DNA of 10,177 bases from positions 1 through 10,177 of the forward strand of contig CALFMA010000360.1 of NCBI GenBank assembly GCA_937880065.1, given 5' to 3'. Shown piece after piece: positions 1 to 5,711 of this stretch. The position numbers and the translations under genes were made by a program. How positions within the stretch are numbered: the first letter of the stretch is position 1; every line of letters starts with the position of its first letter. This DNA is from an uncultured Ruminococcus sp. GTDB lineage: Bacteria; Bacillota_A; Clostridia; Oscillospirales; Ruminococcaceae. The notes under the pieces were generated by a model. That model made no database searches, had not been told where the DNA came from, and was given only the letters and a program-made list of their open reading frames with translations.

Positions 1-113
1 ATATTCTCCATTTCCGCAAGCTCTTTAACGCGCTCCTGTGTAAGAGTTTTTCCGCAGGGCGACATATAAATCAAATGTGGCTTCGGCTCATTTTCATTAT
101 ATAAGCTTTTATA
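1..113 (-). pseudogene. trmD: trmD fragment, missing its 5' part at a junction
   Basis: Read on the minus strand, this stretch encodes an internal piece of TrmD, the tRNA (guanine-37-N1)-methyltransferase. The recognisable core is PHLIYMSPCGKTLTQERVKE, followed by ELAEMEN at the window edge. It corresponds to roughly residues 85-125 of the usual 240-residue enzyme, around the conserved 'YLSPxGxxLxQ' part of the SPOUT fold. Similarity stops at about position 113. Further upstream on the minus strand the frame stays open but reads unrelated residues (for example VALWQLASFST), so the first third of TrmD is missing here. The gene may continue past the left edge. With no N-terminus it cannot be a working copy as placed. 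It could be a remnant of a trmD interrupted by a rearrangement, or an assembly join. The identity is confident; the cause of truncation is inference. Confidence 0.75.
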
Positions 114-147
114 TGTTGAAAAAGACGCAAGCTGCCAGAGTGCTACA

Positions 148-897
148 ATGCGACACGAATTGTTAAAACGCAGTGTATATGACCGTTGGATAGACTGGGG
201 TACGATTCACGGTGTTACGCATCATTCTTTAATATGTCTTACAAGTGCATACGAAGGAATTATCAATTCTGTAATTAATCCATTCCTCACACAATATGTT
301 CAGATTGCCGTTCTTACCGTTGTACAGCGTGCCGTTATTCTTCTCCTGTCCGATGAAGCGGCAGAAGTTGCAAACGGATTTGCAGGTGAAGATGTAATCA
401 CACAGGAAGAAATAAAAAGTATCGAGAGATTGCAGGCAAGATATGTTACAGCTCAGAATCAGCTTTTGCTTTCGGAAGTTACTGCTCAGGAGCAGGGTGT
501 AGAAATTTATGAAATGCTGCAAGAGCAATTATACATCAAGAAGAATATGGATGATTTACATTCTGAAATAGGAAATCTTCGTGATGTTGCTGATATTGCA
601 AACTCTCGCCTTGAACGAGCGAATGATGAAGAAACAGCAAAAAATGAAAAGAAAATTGAAAATTCAATTACGTTGTTAGGTTCTGCACTTGGCGGTTTGG
701 GAATAGCAGATCCTATTGCAAAAAGTATTGATAAACTGACAGAGGAAAATGTAATTAGATATGATCTTTTCAAGTGGATGCAAGAATTTGATTTAACACA
801 ATTAATCCTATCAGTTATTTTATGCTTTATTATATTTGGATTGACAAAGCTTATAATGAAAGGTAAAAAGAAAGAAAAAAATAATCATGATTTATGA
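148..897 (+). CDS. 5'-truncated coiled-coil protein with C-terminal membrane anchor
   Basis: The 249-residue reading has a hydrophobic helical N-terminal third (about residues 36-68, including VQIAVLTVVQRAVILLL). A long charged coiled coil follows (about 85-172), then a Gly/Ala-rich weakly hydrophobic segment (174-196), a clear transmembrane helix (about 217-236) and a Lys-rich tail (KGKKKEK) expected to stay in the cytoplasm. I do not recognise the family with certainty. The order helical domain, coiled coil, two C-terminal hydrophobic segments is reminiscent of CorA-like membrane proteins found beside some CRISPR loci, but no GMN motif is visible. The ATG at 148 is the first standard start after an in-frame stop at 67-69 and has no ribosome binding site. 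The protein already reads like the middle of a domain there (DRWIDWGTIHG). I infer that the true 5' end was lost at the trmD junction near position 113. It overlaps the next gene by 11 bases. Confidence 0.5.
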   Translation: MRHELLKRSVYDRWIDWGTIHGVTHHSLICLTSAYEGIINSVINPFLTQYVQIAVLTVVQRAVILLLSDEAAEVANGFAGEDVITQEEIKSIERLQARYVTAQNQLLLSEVTAQEQGVEIYEMLQEQLYIKKNMDDLHSEIGNLRDVADIANSRLERANDEETAKNEKKIENSITLLGSALGGLGIADPIAKSIDKLTEENVIRYDLFKWMQEFDLTQLILSVILCFIIFGLTKLIMKGKKKEKNNHDL

Positions 898-1301
898 AAT
901 TACGAATGACATTGAAAAAATACGTGAGTGTTTAAATGAGTGGAAAAGCAGAAATTCTGCAGTTATTAAGGATTTCAAAATTAAAGAATATGAAAATATT
1001 TTTGCTTCTATATATTCTTTTGAACATATTATTGTAATGCTTGACAAGTCTATTGAGGATAACGAAAACAAAAAAATTCCTGATGATATAATAAAACATG
1101 GCGAATATGAGTACAAGTTGACGACTGAAATAAAAATGACAGAAAAGTTCTATTAATGATGTTGGTTTGTCAAGTGCTGAACGCAAGGAAATGAATCTTT
1201 CCTATGAAGATTATCTGAAACTGAAATATGCAAAATACAAGGGATTTATTGATATGGTTACAGATATGATTGAAAGCGGAACGATATATTATTCTAAATG
1301 A
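887..1301 (+). pseudogene. Small hypothetical gene broken by a one-base frameshift
   Basis: An ATG at 887 overlaps the end of the preceding gene (ATGATTTATGA), as in translationally coupled genes. The first frame gives 89 residues and stops at 1156. From about 1147 the next frame reads convincingly to a TGA at 1299-1301: SSINDVGLSSAERKEMNLSY, then EDYLKLKYAKYKGFIDMVTD and MIESGTIYYSK. Removing one A from the AAAA run at 1143-1146 joins the two frames into a single protein of about 137 residues. The total length of 415 bases is one more than a multiple of three, as expected for one inserted base. The product would be small, acidic and soluble, with no family I recognise. It sits between the membrane protein and the first CRISPR array. 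The frameshift could be a real mutation or a sequencing error. Confidence 0.5.
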
Positions 1302-1313
1302 TTTTGTTTCTAC

Positions 1314-1544
1314 ATAAAACCTTACCTTTGAGGGATTGATACCTTCCCACATAAATTATCACTTCCTTAAGTTATTTGTGTTACACCTTACCTTTGAGGG
1401 ATTGATACGAAATTGTTCTTGTCTTGATTTTAAATTATTAGACCATAAAGTTACACCTTACCTTTGAGGGATTGATACTCAACTTCAGATTTGTCTGAAT
1501 CTTTGGAAGGAGTTTGTTGCACCTTACCATTGAGGAATAAATAA
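1314..1544 (+). CRISPR. CRISPR array 1 (4 repeats, 3 spacers) upstream of cas6
   Basis: Repeats are 29 bases, beginning GTTACACCTT and ending GATTGATAC, at 1314, 1380, 1450 and 1516. The middle two are canonical. The first has three changes at its 5' end (ATAAAAC for GTTACAC). The last is degenerate (GTTGCACC..., then GAGGAATAAATAA instead of GAGGGATTGATAC). Spacers are 37, 41 and 37 bases. The repeat end ATTGATAC resembles the 8-nt ATTGAAAC 5' handle left by Cas6 in type I-B/III systems. That, with decay of the rightmost repeat, indicates crRNA on the + strand. No leader-like gap or promoter is evident: the broken gene ends at 1301, only 12 bases before the first repeat. This suggests the leader-proximal end was lost. 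The terminal repeat runs into the cas6 ribosome binding site. Confidence 0.95.
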
Positions 1545-1558
1545 AAAGGAGAAATAAA

Positions 1559-2275
1559 ATGCAGCTTTTTATTACATTAAAAAATATAGGAATAATTGAC
1601 ATTCCTGTGAACTACAATTTTTATATTCAATCGGCTATATTCAGATTATTAGCCGAGAAAAATGCTGATTTTGCCGAACATCTGCATAGCGTTGCGGACG
1701 GTGAAAAAACAAAATATAAATTCTTTACATTTGGCTCGTTAATTGGCAAAAATCACTTTCACGACAAAAAACTATATTTTGAAGGGAAAATTAAGCTTGA
1801 AATTAGAAGTGTATCTGATGAGTTCATAGAAATGTTGGCGGATGCACTAACAAGCGGAAGCCCTTTCTGCATTGGAAAGCATAGTCTGACTGCTGAAAGC
1901 GTTGAGAAGAAAGAGTATAGAATTACTGATTCATTGATAAAAATCCGCACACTTTCACCGATTGTATCAAAAACGCAGACAGGGGATAACAAGGCGGTTT
2001 ATTATTCTCCGCAGGATGTAATGTTTATTAAGCGGATACGTGAAACATTTGCAAATAAATATACTGTCTTTTCTGGAAAATCTCCGCAGTCTGGTATTGA
2101 TATATTGCCGGTTAGTGCAGGAAAGAAGATTGTAACGAAATACAAGGATACATGGATTACAGCATATCATGGAATATTTGAGCTTTGCGGAGATGCTGAA
2201 TATCTGCAATTTCTGTATGATGTCGGACTTGGTGTGAAAACATCGCAGGGATTCGGGATGTTTGAAGTGATTTGA
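1559..2275 (+). CDS. cas6: CRISPR-associated endoribonuclease Cas6
   Basis: Cas6 cuts the CRISPR transcript within each repeat to make crRNAs carrying an 8-nt repeat-derived 5' handle. The 238-residue length is typical. The N-terminal ferredoxin-like (RRM) strand is MQLFITLKN, with the helix around residues 20-34. The segment FAEHLHS (38-44) holds His41/His43, candidates for the general catalytic histidine, followed by KYKFFTFGSL (52-61). The C-terminal glycine-rich loop of RAMP proteins is clear at residues 223-233 (GLGVKTSQGFG). The start is supported by AAGGAG at 1546-1551, 7 bases upstream. The gene lies between two same-orientation arrays with nearly identical repeats, so it is the probable processor of both. 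Transcription may come through array 1. It is the only cas gene in the window, so this locus would need interference proteins encoded elsewhere. Confidence 0.93.
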   Translation: MQLFITLKNIGIIDIPVNYNFYIQSAIFRLLAEKNADFAEHLHSVADGEKTKYKFFTFGSLIGKNHFHDKKLYFEGKIKLEIRSVSDEFIEMLADALTSGSPFCIGKHSLTAESVEKKEYRITDSLIKIRTLSPIVSKTQTGDNKAVYYSPQDVMFIKRIRETFANKYTVFSGKSPQSGIDILPVSAGKKIVTKYKDTWITAYHGIFELCGDAEYLQFLYDVGLGVKTSQGFGMFEVI

Positions 2276-2308
2276 ACATAAGGTTGTGATGTGACAGAAA
2301 TTTAGGGG

Positions 2309-2337
2309 TTGACCAGAGCCTGATTTTATGATATACT
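2309..2337 (+). promoter_or_regulatory. Promoter in the leader of CRISPR array 2
   Basis: TTGACC at 2309-2314 and TATACT at 2332-2337 are separated by 17 bases, a near-consensus vegetative promoter with a start point near 2344. It lies in the 86-base gap between the cas6 stop and the first repeat of array 2, the expected leader position, and points rightward. This independently supports + strand crRNA transcription. Confidence 0.75.
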
Positions 2338-2361
2338 AAAGATAACAACGATTTTTCCGTT

Positions 2362-3078
2362 GTTACACCTTACCTTTGAGGGATTGATACTTTCTTCCTG
2401 ATTTTTTTGTAATAACTCAATAGTAATATTACGTTACACCTTACCTTTGAGGGATTGATACATTCGTTTACACGTTCTCTAGAACTTGCAGATCCATACA
2501 GCTGAGTTACACCTTACCTTTGAGGGATTGATACGTCGAACCATGAGTTGATATACTCGCCGGCCGCTTCCATTGTGGCATCGTTACACCTTACCTTTGA
2601 GGGATTGATACTTTACAACATACGCCAATTCGTATGGCAGCGATTCGTACGTTACACCTTACCTTTGAGGGATTGATACGCAAGGGTCTGAGGGCCTGTT
2701 GCAGGCTGAAGCTTGCTAGTTACACCTTACCTTTGAGGGATTGATACAAAAGGTATAATGCGGCTGTTCCACCTACGGCTTCTCCGTTACACCTTACCTT
2801 TGAGGGATTGATACAAATCAGTTTCGCATGTTATTAATCTTAGTGCATTTCCGTTACACCTTATCTTTGAGGGATTGATACAAGTTTTCATAAACAGCTA
2901 AATGATTCATAATCATGAGTTACACCTTACCTTTGAGGGATTGATACAAGTGTACGGATGATGATGAGAAAAATATTCTTCTATGTTACACCTTACCTTT
3001 GAGGGATTGATATCAGATTCATGATTTCATACTTCGAATTCCAATTTGCATTACATCTTACCTTTGAGGAATAAAAAT
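2362..3078 (+). CRISPR. CRISPR array 2 (11 repeats, 10 spacers)
   Basis: Twenty-nine-base repeats start at 2362, 2433, 2506, 2583, 2651, 2719, 2786, 2853, 2919, 2985 and 3050. They share the array 1 consensus (GTTACACCTT...GATTGATAC). Variants are C-to-T in the repeat at 2853 (TTATCTTTG), a final T in the repeat at 2985, and a strongly degenerate last repeat at 3050-3078 (ATTACATC, then GAGGAATAAAAAT). Decay at the right end and the promoter at the left end agree on orientation. Spacer lengths in order are 42, 44, 48, 39, 39, 38, 38, 37, 37 and 36. The repeats have only a weak internal stem (CCT/AGG), typical of the Cas6-processed I-B/III repeat class. No spacer visibly matches other sequence in this window. 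The subtype cannot be assigned without effector genes. Confidence 0.98.
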
Positions 3079-3147
3079 ATGTGATTTTTGGTTACATAAA
3101 AAATACCAGAATAACAGATATTCCGGCAAACTACAATTATTAAATTG
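3079..3147 (+). pseudogene. cas6: Decayed 5' fragment of a second cas6
   Basis: This stretch aligns with the first 69 bases of the intact cas6 (1559-1627). With one single-base gap, about 51 of 69 positions match, including TTACAT, AAAAAATA, ATTCC and AACTACAATT. The copy has an immediate in-frame stop (ATG TGA) and lacks the AAGGAG site: only ATAAAAAT separates it from the last repeat, against ATAAAAAGGAGAAATAAA at the intact copy. Similarity ends around 3147. As at the intact gene, it directly follows a degenerate terminal repeat. The roughly 26% divergence suggests an old paralogue or a copy from a related locus rather than a fresh duplication. Confidence 0.75.
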
Positions 3148-3160
3148 TGATTTTTTAAGA

Positions 3161-3247
3161 TTACACTATCCTAGACAATTCCATTATGGTTTTGACCCCA
3201 ATTTTGACCCCTAATAACATCCTCACAGCACGTAAGCTGGTGAATGT
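3161..3247 (-). pseudogene. Possible 3' end of a lost integrase gene
   Basis: On the minus strand, the frame from 3247 down to a TAA at 3161-3163 reads TFTSLRAVRMLLGVKIGVKT and then IMELSRIV. The GVKIGVK ending, encoded by a direct repeat of TTTTGACCCC on the + strand (3190-3199 and 3202-3211), resembles the tails of Clostridia phage-type integrases as I recall them. A stop lies just upstream (3248-3250), so at most a tail remains. Its place 85 bases from the tRNA-fMet remnant fits an integrase next to its attachment site. It could equally be non-coding DNA with a chance repeat. Confidence 0.3.
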
Positions 3248-3252
3248 TCAAA

Positions 3253-3287
3253 AATGAGAAATGGCGTAGTATAGCCATAAACTCATT
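3253..3287 (-). terminator. Imperfect hairpin with T-tract on the minus strand
   Basis: AATGAG (3253-3258) pairs with CTCATT (3282-3287) and ATGGC (3261-3265) pairs with GCCAT (3274-3278), with short internal loops. On the minus strand the stem is followed by TTTTT, giving a terminator-like shape. What it would terminate is unclear. Confidence 0.35.
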
Positions 3288-3331
3288 CAATCAGATATGA
3301 TTAGATATACGTAAAATTATTAAGTAAATCT

Positions 3332-3376
3332 CTCATAACCCGAAGGTCGTAGGTTCAAATCTGGCTCCCGCAACCA
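3332..3376 (+). other. 3' half of initiator tRNA-fMet: attachment-site remnant
   Basis: From CTCATAACCCGAAGGTCGTA to GGCTCCCGCAACCA this matches the 3' half of bacterial initiator tRNA, starting at the CAT anticodon loop. It includes the anticodon 3' stem CCCGA, variable loop, T loop TTCAAAT, acceptor strand TCCCGCA and encoded CCA. No D arm or 5' acceptor strand precedes it: the sequence to the left (ATTAAGTAAAT) is unrelated. The T stem pairs poorly (GTAGG against CTGGC), showing decay. Integrative elements using tyrosine recombinases commonly recombine in tRNA 3' halves and leave such a fragment at the far end. I infer an att site with the element to the left and the old chromosomal flank, including the tRNA terminator, to the right. 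Confidence 0.8.
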
Positions 3377-3382
3377 CACCAC

Positions 3383-3432
3383 AAACGGCTGAATTAGCGA
3401 AAACAACGCAATTCAGCCGTTTCCTTTGTTTT
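3383..3432 (+). terminator. Rho-independent terminator after the tRNA remnant
   Basis: AAACGGCTGAATT (3383-3395) and AATTCAGCCGTTT (3410-3422) form a perfect 13-bp stem with a 14-base loop, followed by the T-rich CCTTTGTTTT. Its position 6 bases after the tRNA CCA suggests it was the terminator of the original tRNA-fMet gene. Confidence 0.75.
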
Positions 3433-3573
3433 GCAAAGAAAGTTAAAACTGCAATTTTGCAGTCGAAAATGCAGATTTGCACCCGAAAATCAAACAAAAT
3501 CACACGGATTGTCACACGAAATAACGAGGATAGCAGAGCGATTGATTCCAGATTACAAAAGAATATCACATGT

Positions 3574-3606
3574 AACCACGACTTATGAAAAAAGTTGTGG
3601 TTTTTT
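3574..3606 (+). terminator. Rho-independent terminator before the restriction-modification promoter
   Basis: AACCACGAC (3574-3582) pairs with GTTGTGGTT (3594-3602, one G-T pair) around an 11-base loop and continues into TTTT. The roughly 140 bases between the previous terminator and this one hold no credible gene, only an imperfect GCAAATC/GATTTGC-like hairpin near 3450-3480. It insulates the downstream promoter. Confidence 0.65.
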
Positions 3607-3627
3607 GTTTGAATTTTAAAAATCATA

Positions 3628-3656
3628 TTGAAAAATGTAGAGTTTTCTGGTATAAT
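3628..3656 (+). promoter_or_regulatory. Promoter of the restriction-modification genes
   Basis: TTGAAA at 3628-3633 and TATAAT at 3651-3656 are 17 bases apart. The start point should lie near 3663, giving a leader of about 27 bases that contains AAGGAGGAG at 3676-3684 before the ATG at 3690. Confidence 0.75.
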
Positions 3657-3689
3657 TAAAATGGTATTTTATATCAAGGAGGAGTTACA

Positions 3690-5660
3690 ATGCCTGAAAA
3701 ATTAATTTCTGTGTTGAAGGATTCAAATTACAAATTGAGTCAATTTACACAGGATTCGATAGATGATTTAGAACGCAGAAGTTTCTATAAGAAAGAAAAG
3801 CTTTATGTAAAGTGTTTGGTGAGAAACAAAGATGTGCAATTAAAGCCAGAGGAGATAATCAGACAGCTTTATGTATACAAGCTTATAAATGAATATGGTT
3901 ATCCTATTGAGCGTATGGAACTTGAAAGAGTAATTACTTTTGGCAGAGAAAAGAAACGTGCTGACATTGTAATTATGTCAAAAACTCATACTACAGCAGA
4001 AGAAATCATAATTGAGATAAAAAAGCCCAAGTTAAAGGATGGTAAGGAGCAGCTTAAATCTTATTGTAATGCAACTGGAGCTATTATTGGTGTATGGACA
4101 AATGGTGACCAGATTTCCTATTATCATCGTAAAGACCCGAATTATTTTGAAGATATTCCTAATATACCAAAGGCAAATGAAAGATTAAAGGATATTCTTA
4201 CAGAAAGATGGACTATAGATGATTTAGTTGCAAAAGATAAGCTTGTAAGTGAAAAGAAATCGCTTAAAGGACTTATCGAAGAAATGGAAGATGAAGTATT
4301 AGCCAATGCAGGTGTTGATGTATTTGAAGAAGTGTTTAAGCTTATTTTCACAAAGCTGTATGATGAAATGGAAAGCGGCAGAGACAAGACGAGAACACTT
4401 ATATTCAGAAACTATGGCGATACTGACGATGACCTGAAAGCCACTATTCAGACGTTATTTGATAAAGCGAAAAAGAAATGGGAAGGCGTTTTTAATGCAG
4501 ATGAAAAGATTACACTTACGCCTTCACACCTTGCTGTATGTGTGGCAAGTTTGCAGGATGTAAAACTTTTTAATAGTAATCTTGATGTTGTGGATGATGC
4601 CTTTGAATATCTGATGTCGAAATCACAAAAGGGCGAAAAAGGGCAGTACTTCACGCCAAGATATGTAATTGATATGGCAGTAAAAATGCTCAATCCGCAG
4701 GTCAATGAAAAAATGATTGACACAGCAGCAGGCAGTTCAGGTTTTCCGGTACATACCATTTTTCATGTTTGGAAAAGCATTTTAGAAGAAAAAAGAAAGC
4801 CACAAAGTCATTTGTTTACCACTGAAAAAAAACCAAGTGAATGTGAGGATTATGTTCAAGAAAATGTCTTTGCAATTGACTTTGATGAAAAGGCTGTTCG
4901 TGTTGCAAGAACATTAAATCTGATTGCTGGTGATGGTCGTACCAATGTTATGCACTTGAATACTCTTGATTACGACAGATGGGATGAAGTCACCAAAGAT
5001 GAAGAGTGGCAAGACGTTTATAACGATGGCTGGAAAGGGTTAAGAAAACTCAGAAGTACCAAGGGACAAAACAGGGATTTTGAATTTGATATTGTTATGG
5101 CAAATCCACCTTTTGCTGGCGATATAAAGGAATCTCGTATTATTGCAAAGTATGAGCTTGGAAAGGATGCAAAAGGAAAATATCGTTCTAAAGTTAGCAG
5201 AGATATTCTGTTTATCGAAAGAAATCTCTGTTTTCTGAAAGACGGCGGCAGAATGGCGATTGTACTTCCGCAGGGTAGATTTAATAATTCCAGTGATAAA
5301 TATATTCGTGATTTTATTACAGAGCGTTGTCGAATTCTTGCGGTTGTAGGACTTCATGGAAATGTATTTAAGCCCCATACTGGAACAAAGACATCTGTTT
5401 TGTTTGTTCAGAAGTGGGATGATGAACTATGTCCACGAAAAGACGATTACCCGATATTCTTTGCTACAATGCGTACTCCGTCAAAGGATAATTCTGGTGA
5501 GAAAATATATTGTGTTGATACAGAAGGTAAAGCTATTCTTGATAAACATAATCATTTGATTGTAAAACATGATTTGTATAATCATGATGGACTTACAGAG
5601 GACGGAATTGCAGAGGCATTTATTGAATTTGCTAAAAAGGAAAAACTCAGTTTTTTCTAA
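3690..5660 (+). CDS. Fused restriction nuclease/N6-adenine DNA methyltransferase (RM subunit)
   Basis: This 656-residue protein joins two activities. Residues about 50-150 form an HsdR-N-like PD-(D/E)XK nuclease domain: Asp92 in ADIVI, Glu109-x-Lys111 in IIIEIKKP, and the QLKSY motif at 121-125. Residues about 220-600 form an N6-adenine methyltransferase of the HsdM type. This has GQYFTPRYVI (318-327), the SAM-binding motif I DTAAGSSGF (344-352), AIDFDE (395-400), the catalytic NPPF (472-475) and GGRMAIVLPQG (519-529). No helicase (DEAD) domain is present, unlike type I HsdR. With the separate specificity subunit next door, this matches the BcgI-like type IIB/IIG plan, in which one subunit both cuts and methylates. 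The start is backed by a strong AAGGAGGAG site. The ORF ends within a slippery run (see 5651-5711), so its C-terminus may be extended by frameshifting. Confidence 0.9.
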   Translation: MPEKLISVLKDSNYKLSQFTQDSIDDLERRSFYKKEKLYVKCLVRNKDVQLKPEEIIRQLYVYKLINEYGYPIERMELERVITFGREKKRADIVIMSKTHTTAEEIIIEIKKPKLKDGKEQLKSYCNATGAIIGVWTNGDQISYYHRKDPNYFEDIPNIPKANERLKDILTERWTIDDLVAKDKLVSEKKSLKGLIEEMEDEVLANAGVDVFEEVFKLIFTKLYDEMESGRDKTRTLIFRNYGDTDDDLKATIQTLFDKAKKKWEGVFNADEKITLTPSHLAVCVASLQDVKLFNSNLDVVDDAFEYLMSKSQKGEKGQYFTPRYVIDMAVKMLNPQVNEKMIDTAAGSSGFPVHTIFHVWKSILEEKRKPQSHLFTTEKKPSECEDYVQENVFAIDFDEKAVRVARTLNLIAGDGRTNVMHLNTLDYDRWDEVTKDEEWQDVYNDGWKGLRKLRSTKGQNRDFEFDIVMANPPFAGDIKESRIIAKYELGKDAKGKYRSKVSRDILFIERNLCFLKDGGRMAIVLPQGRFNNSSDKYIRDFITERCRILAVVGLHGNVFKPHTGTKTSVLFVQKWDDELCPRKDDYPIFFATMRTPSKDNSGEKIYCVDTEGKAILDKHNHLIVKHDLYNHDGLTEDGIAEAFIEFAKKEKLSFF

Positions 5661-5711
5661 ATGACCCATCCACGTTTAATAAAAGTCATTATGATGAGTT
5701 GATGGATGGGT
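5651..5711 (+). promoter_or_regulatory. Candidate -1 frameshift signal or coupling hairpin between RM and S genes
   Basis: In the RM frame, T TTT TTC at 5651-5657 has the X XXY YYZ form of a -1 slippery heptamer and is followed at once by the TAA stop (5658-5660). Six bases later, ACCCATCC (5664-5671) pairs perfectly with GGATGGGT (5704-5711) around a 32-base loop. A -1 slip would continue LNDPSTFNKSHYDELMDGLE directly into the specificity subunit. The frame is open from 5636. The stem also covers the TTG/ATG start area of the downstream gene (5699-5704), which has no recognisable Shine-Dalgarno site, so it may instead control reinitiation. A simple indel in the T run is the plain alternative. 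Confidence 0.5.

Noticed and set aside
1318..3078. Minus-strand transcription of the CRISPR arrays
   Set aside because: The 8-nt handle-like end (ATTGATAC), right-end repeat decay in both arrays and the rightward promoter at 2309-2337 all indicate + strand transcription.
3450..3485. Imperfect hairpin GCAATTTTGCAG / GCAGATTTGC
   Set aside because: It is short, has mismatches and no T-tract. It could arise by chance in this low-complexity stretch.
3431..3619. 62-residue plus-strand ORF with TTG start
   Set aside because: It has no ribosome binding site, ends inside the terminator at 3574-3606, and has unconvincing composition.
3333..3626. 97-residue minus-strand ORF ending VAGARFEPTTFGL
   Set aside because: Its C-terminal part is the reverse complement of the tRNA-fMet remnant and the rest crosses two terminators. 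This is a well-known type of false ORF.
5040..5378. 112-residue minus-strand ORF within the RM gene
   Set aside because: It lies wholly inside the methyltransferase coding sequence with its NPPF and GGRMAIVLPQ motifs on the other strand, so it is a shadow frame.
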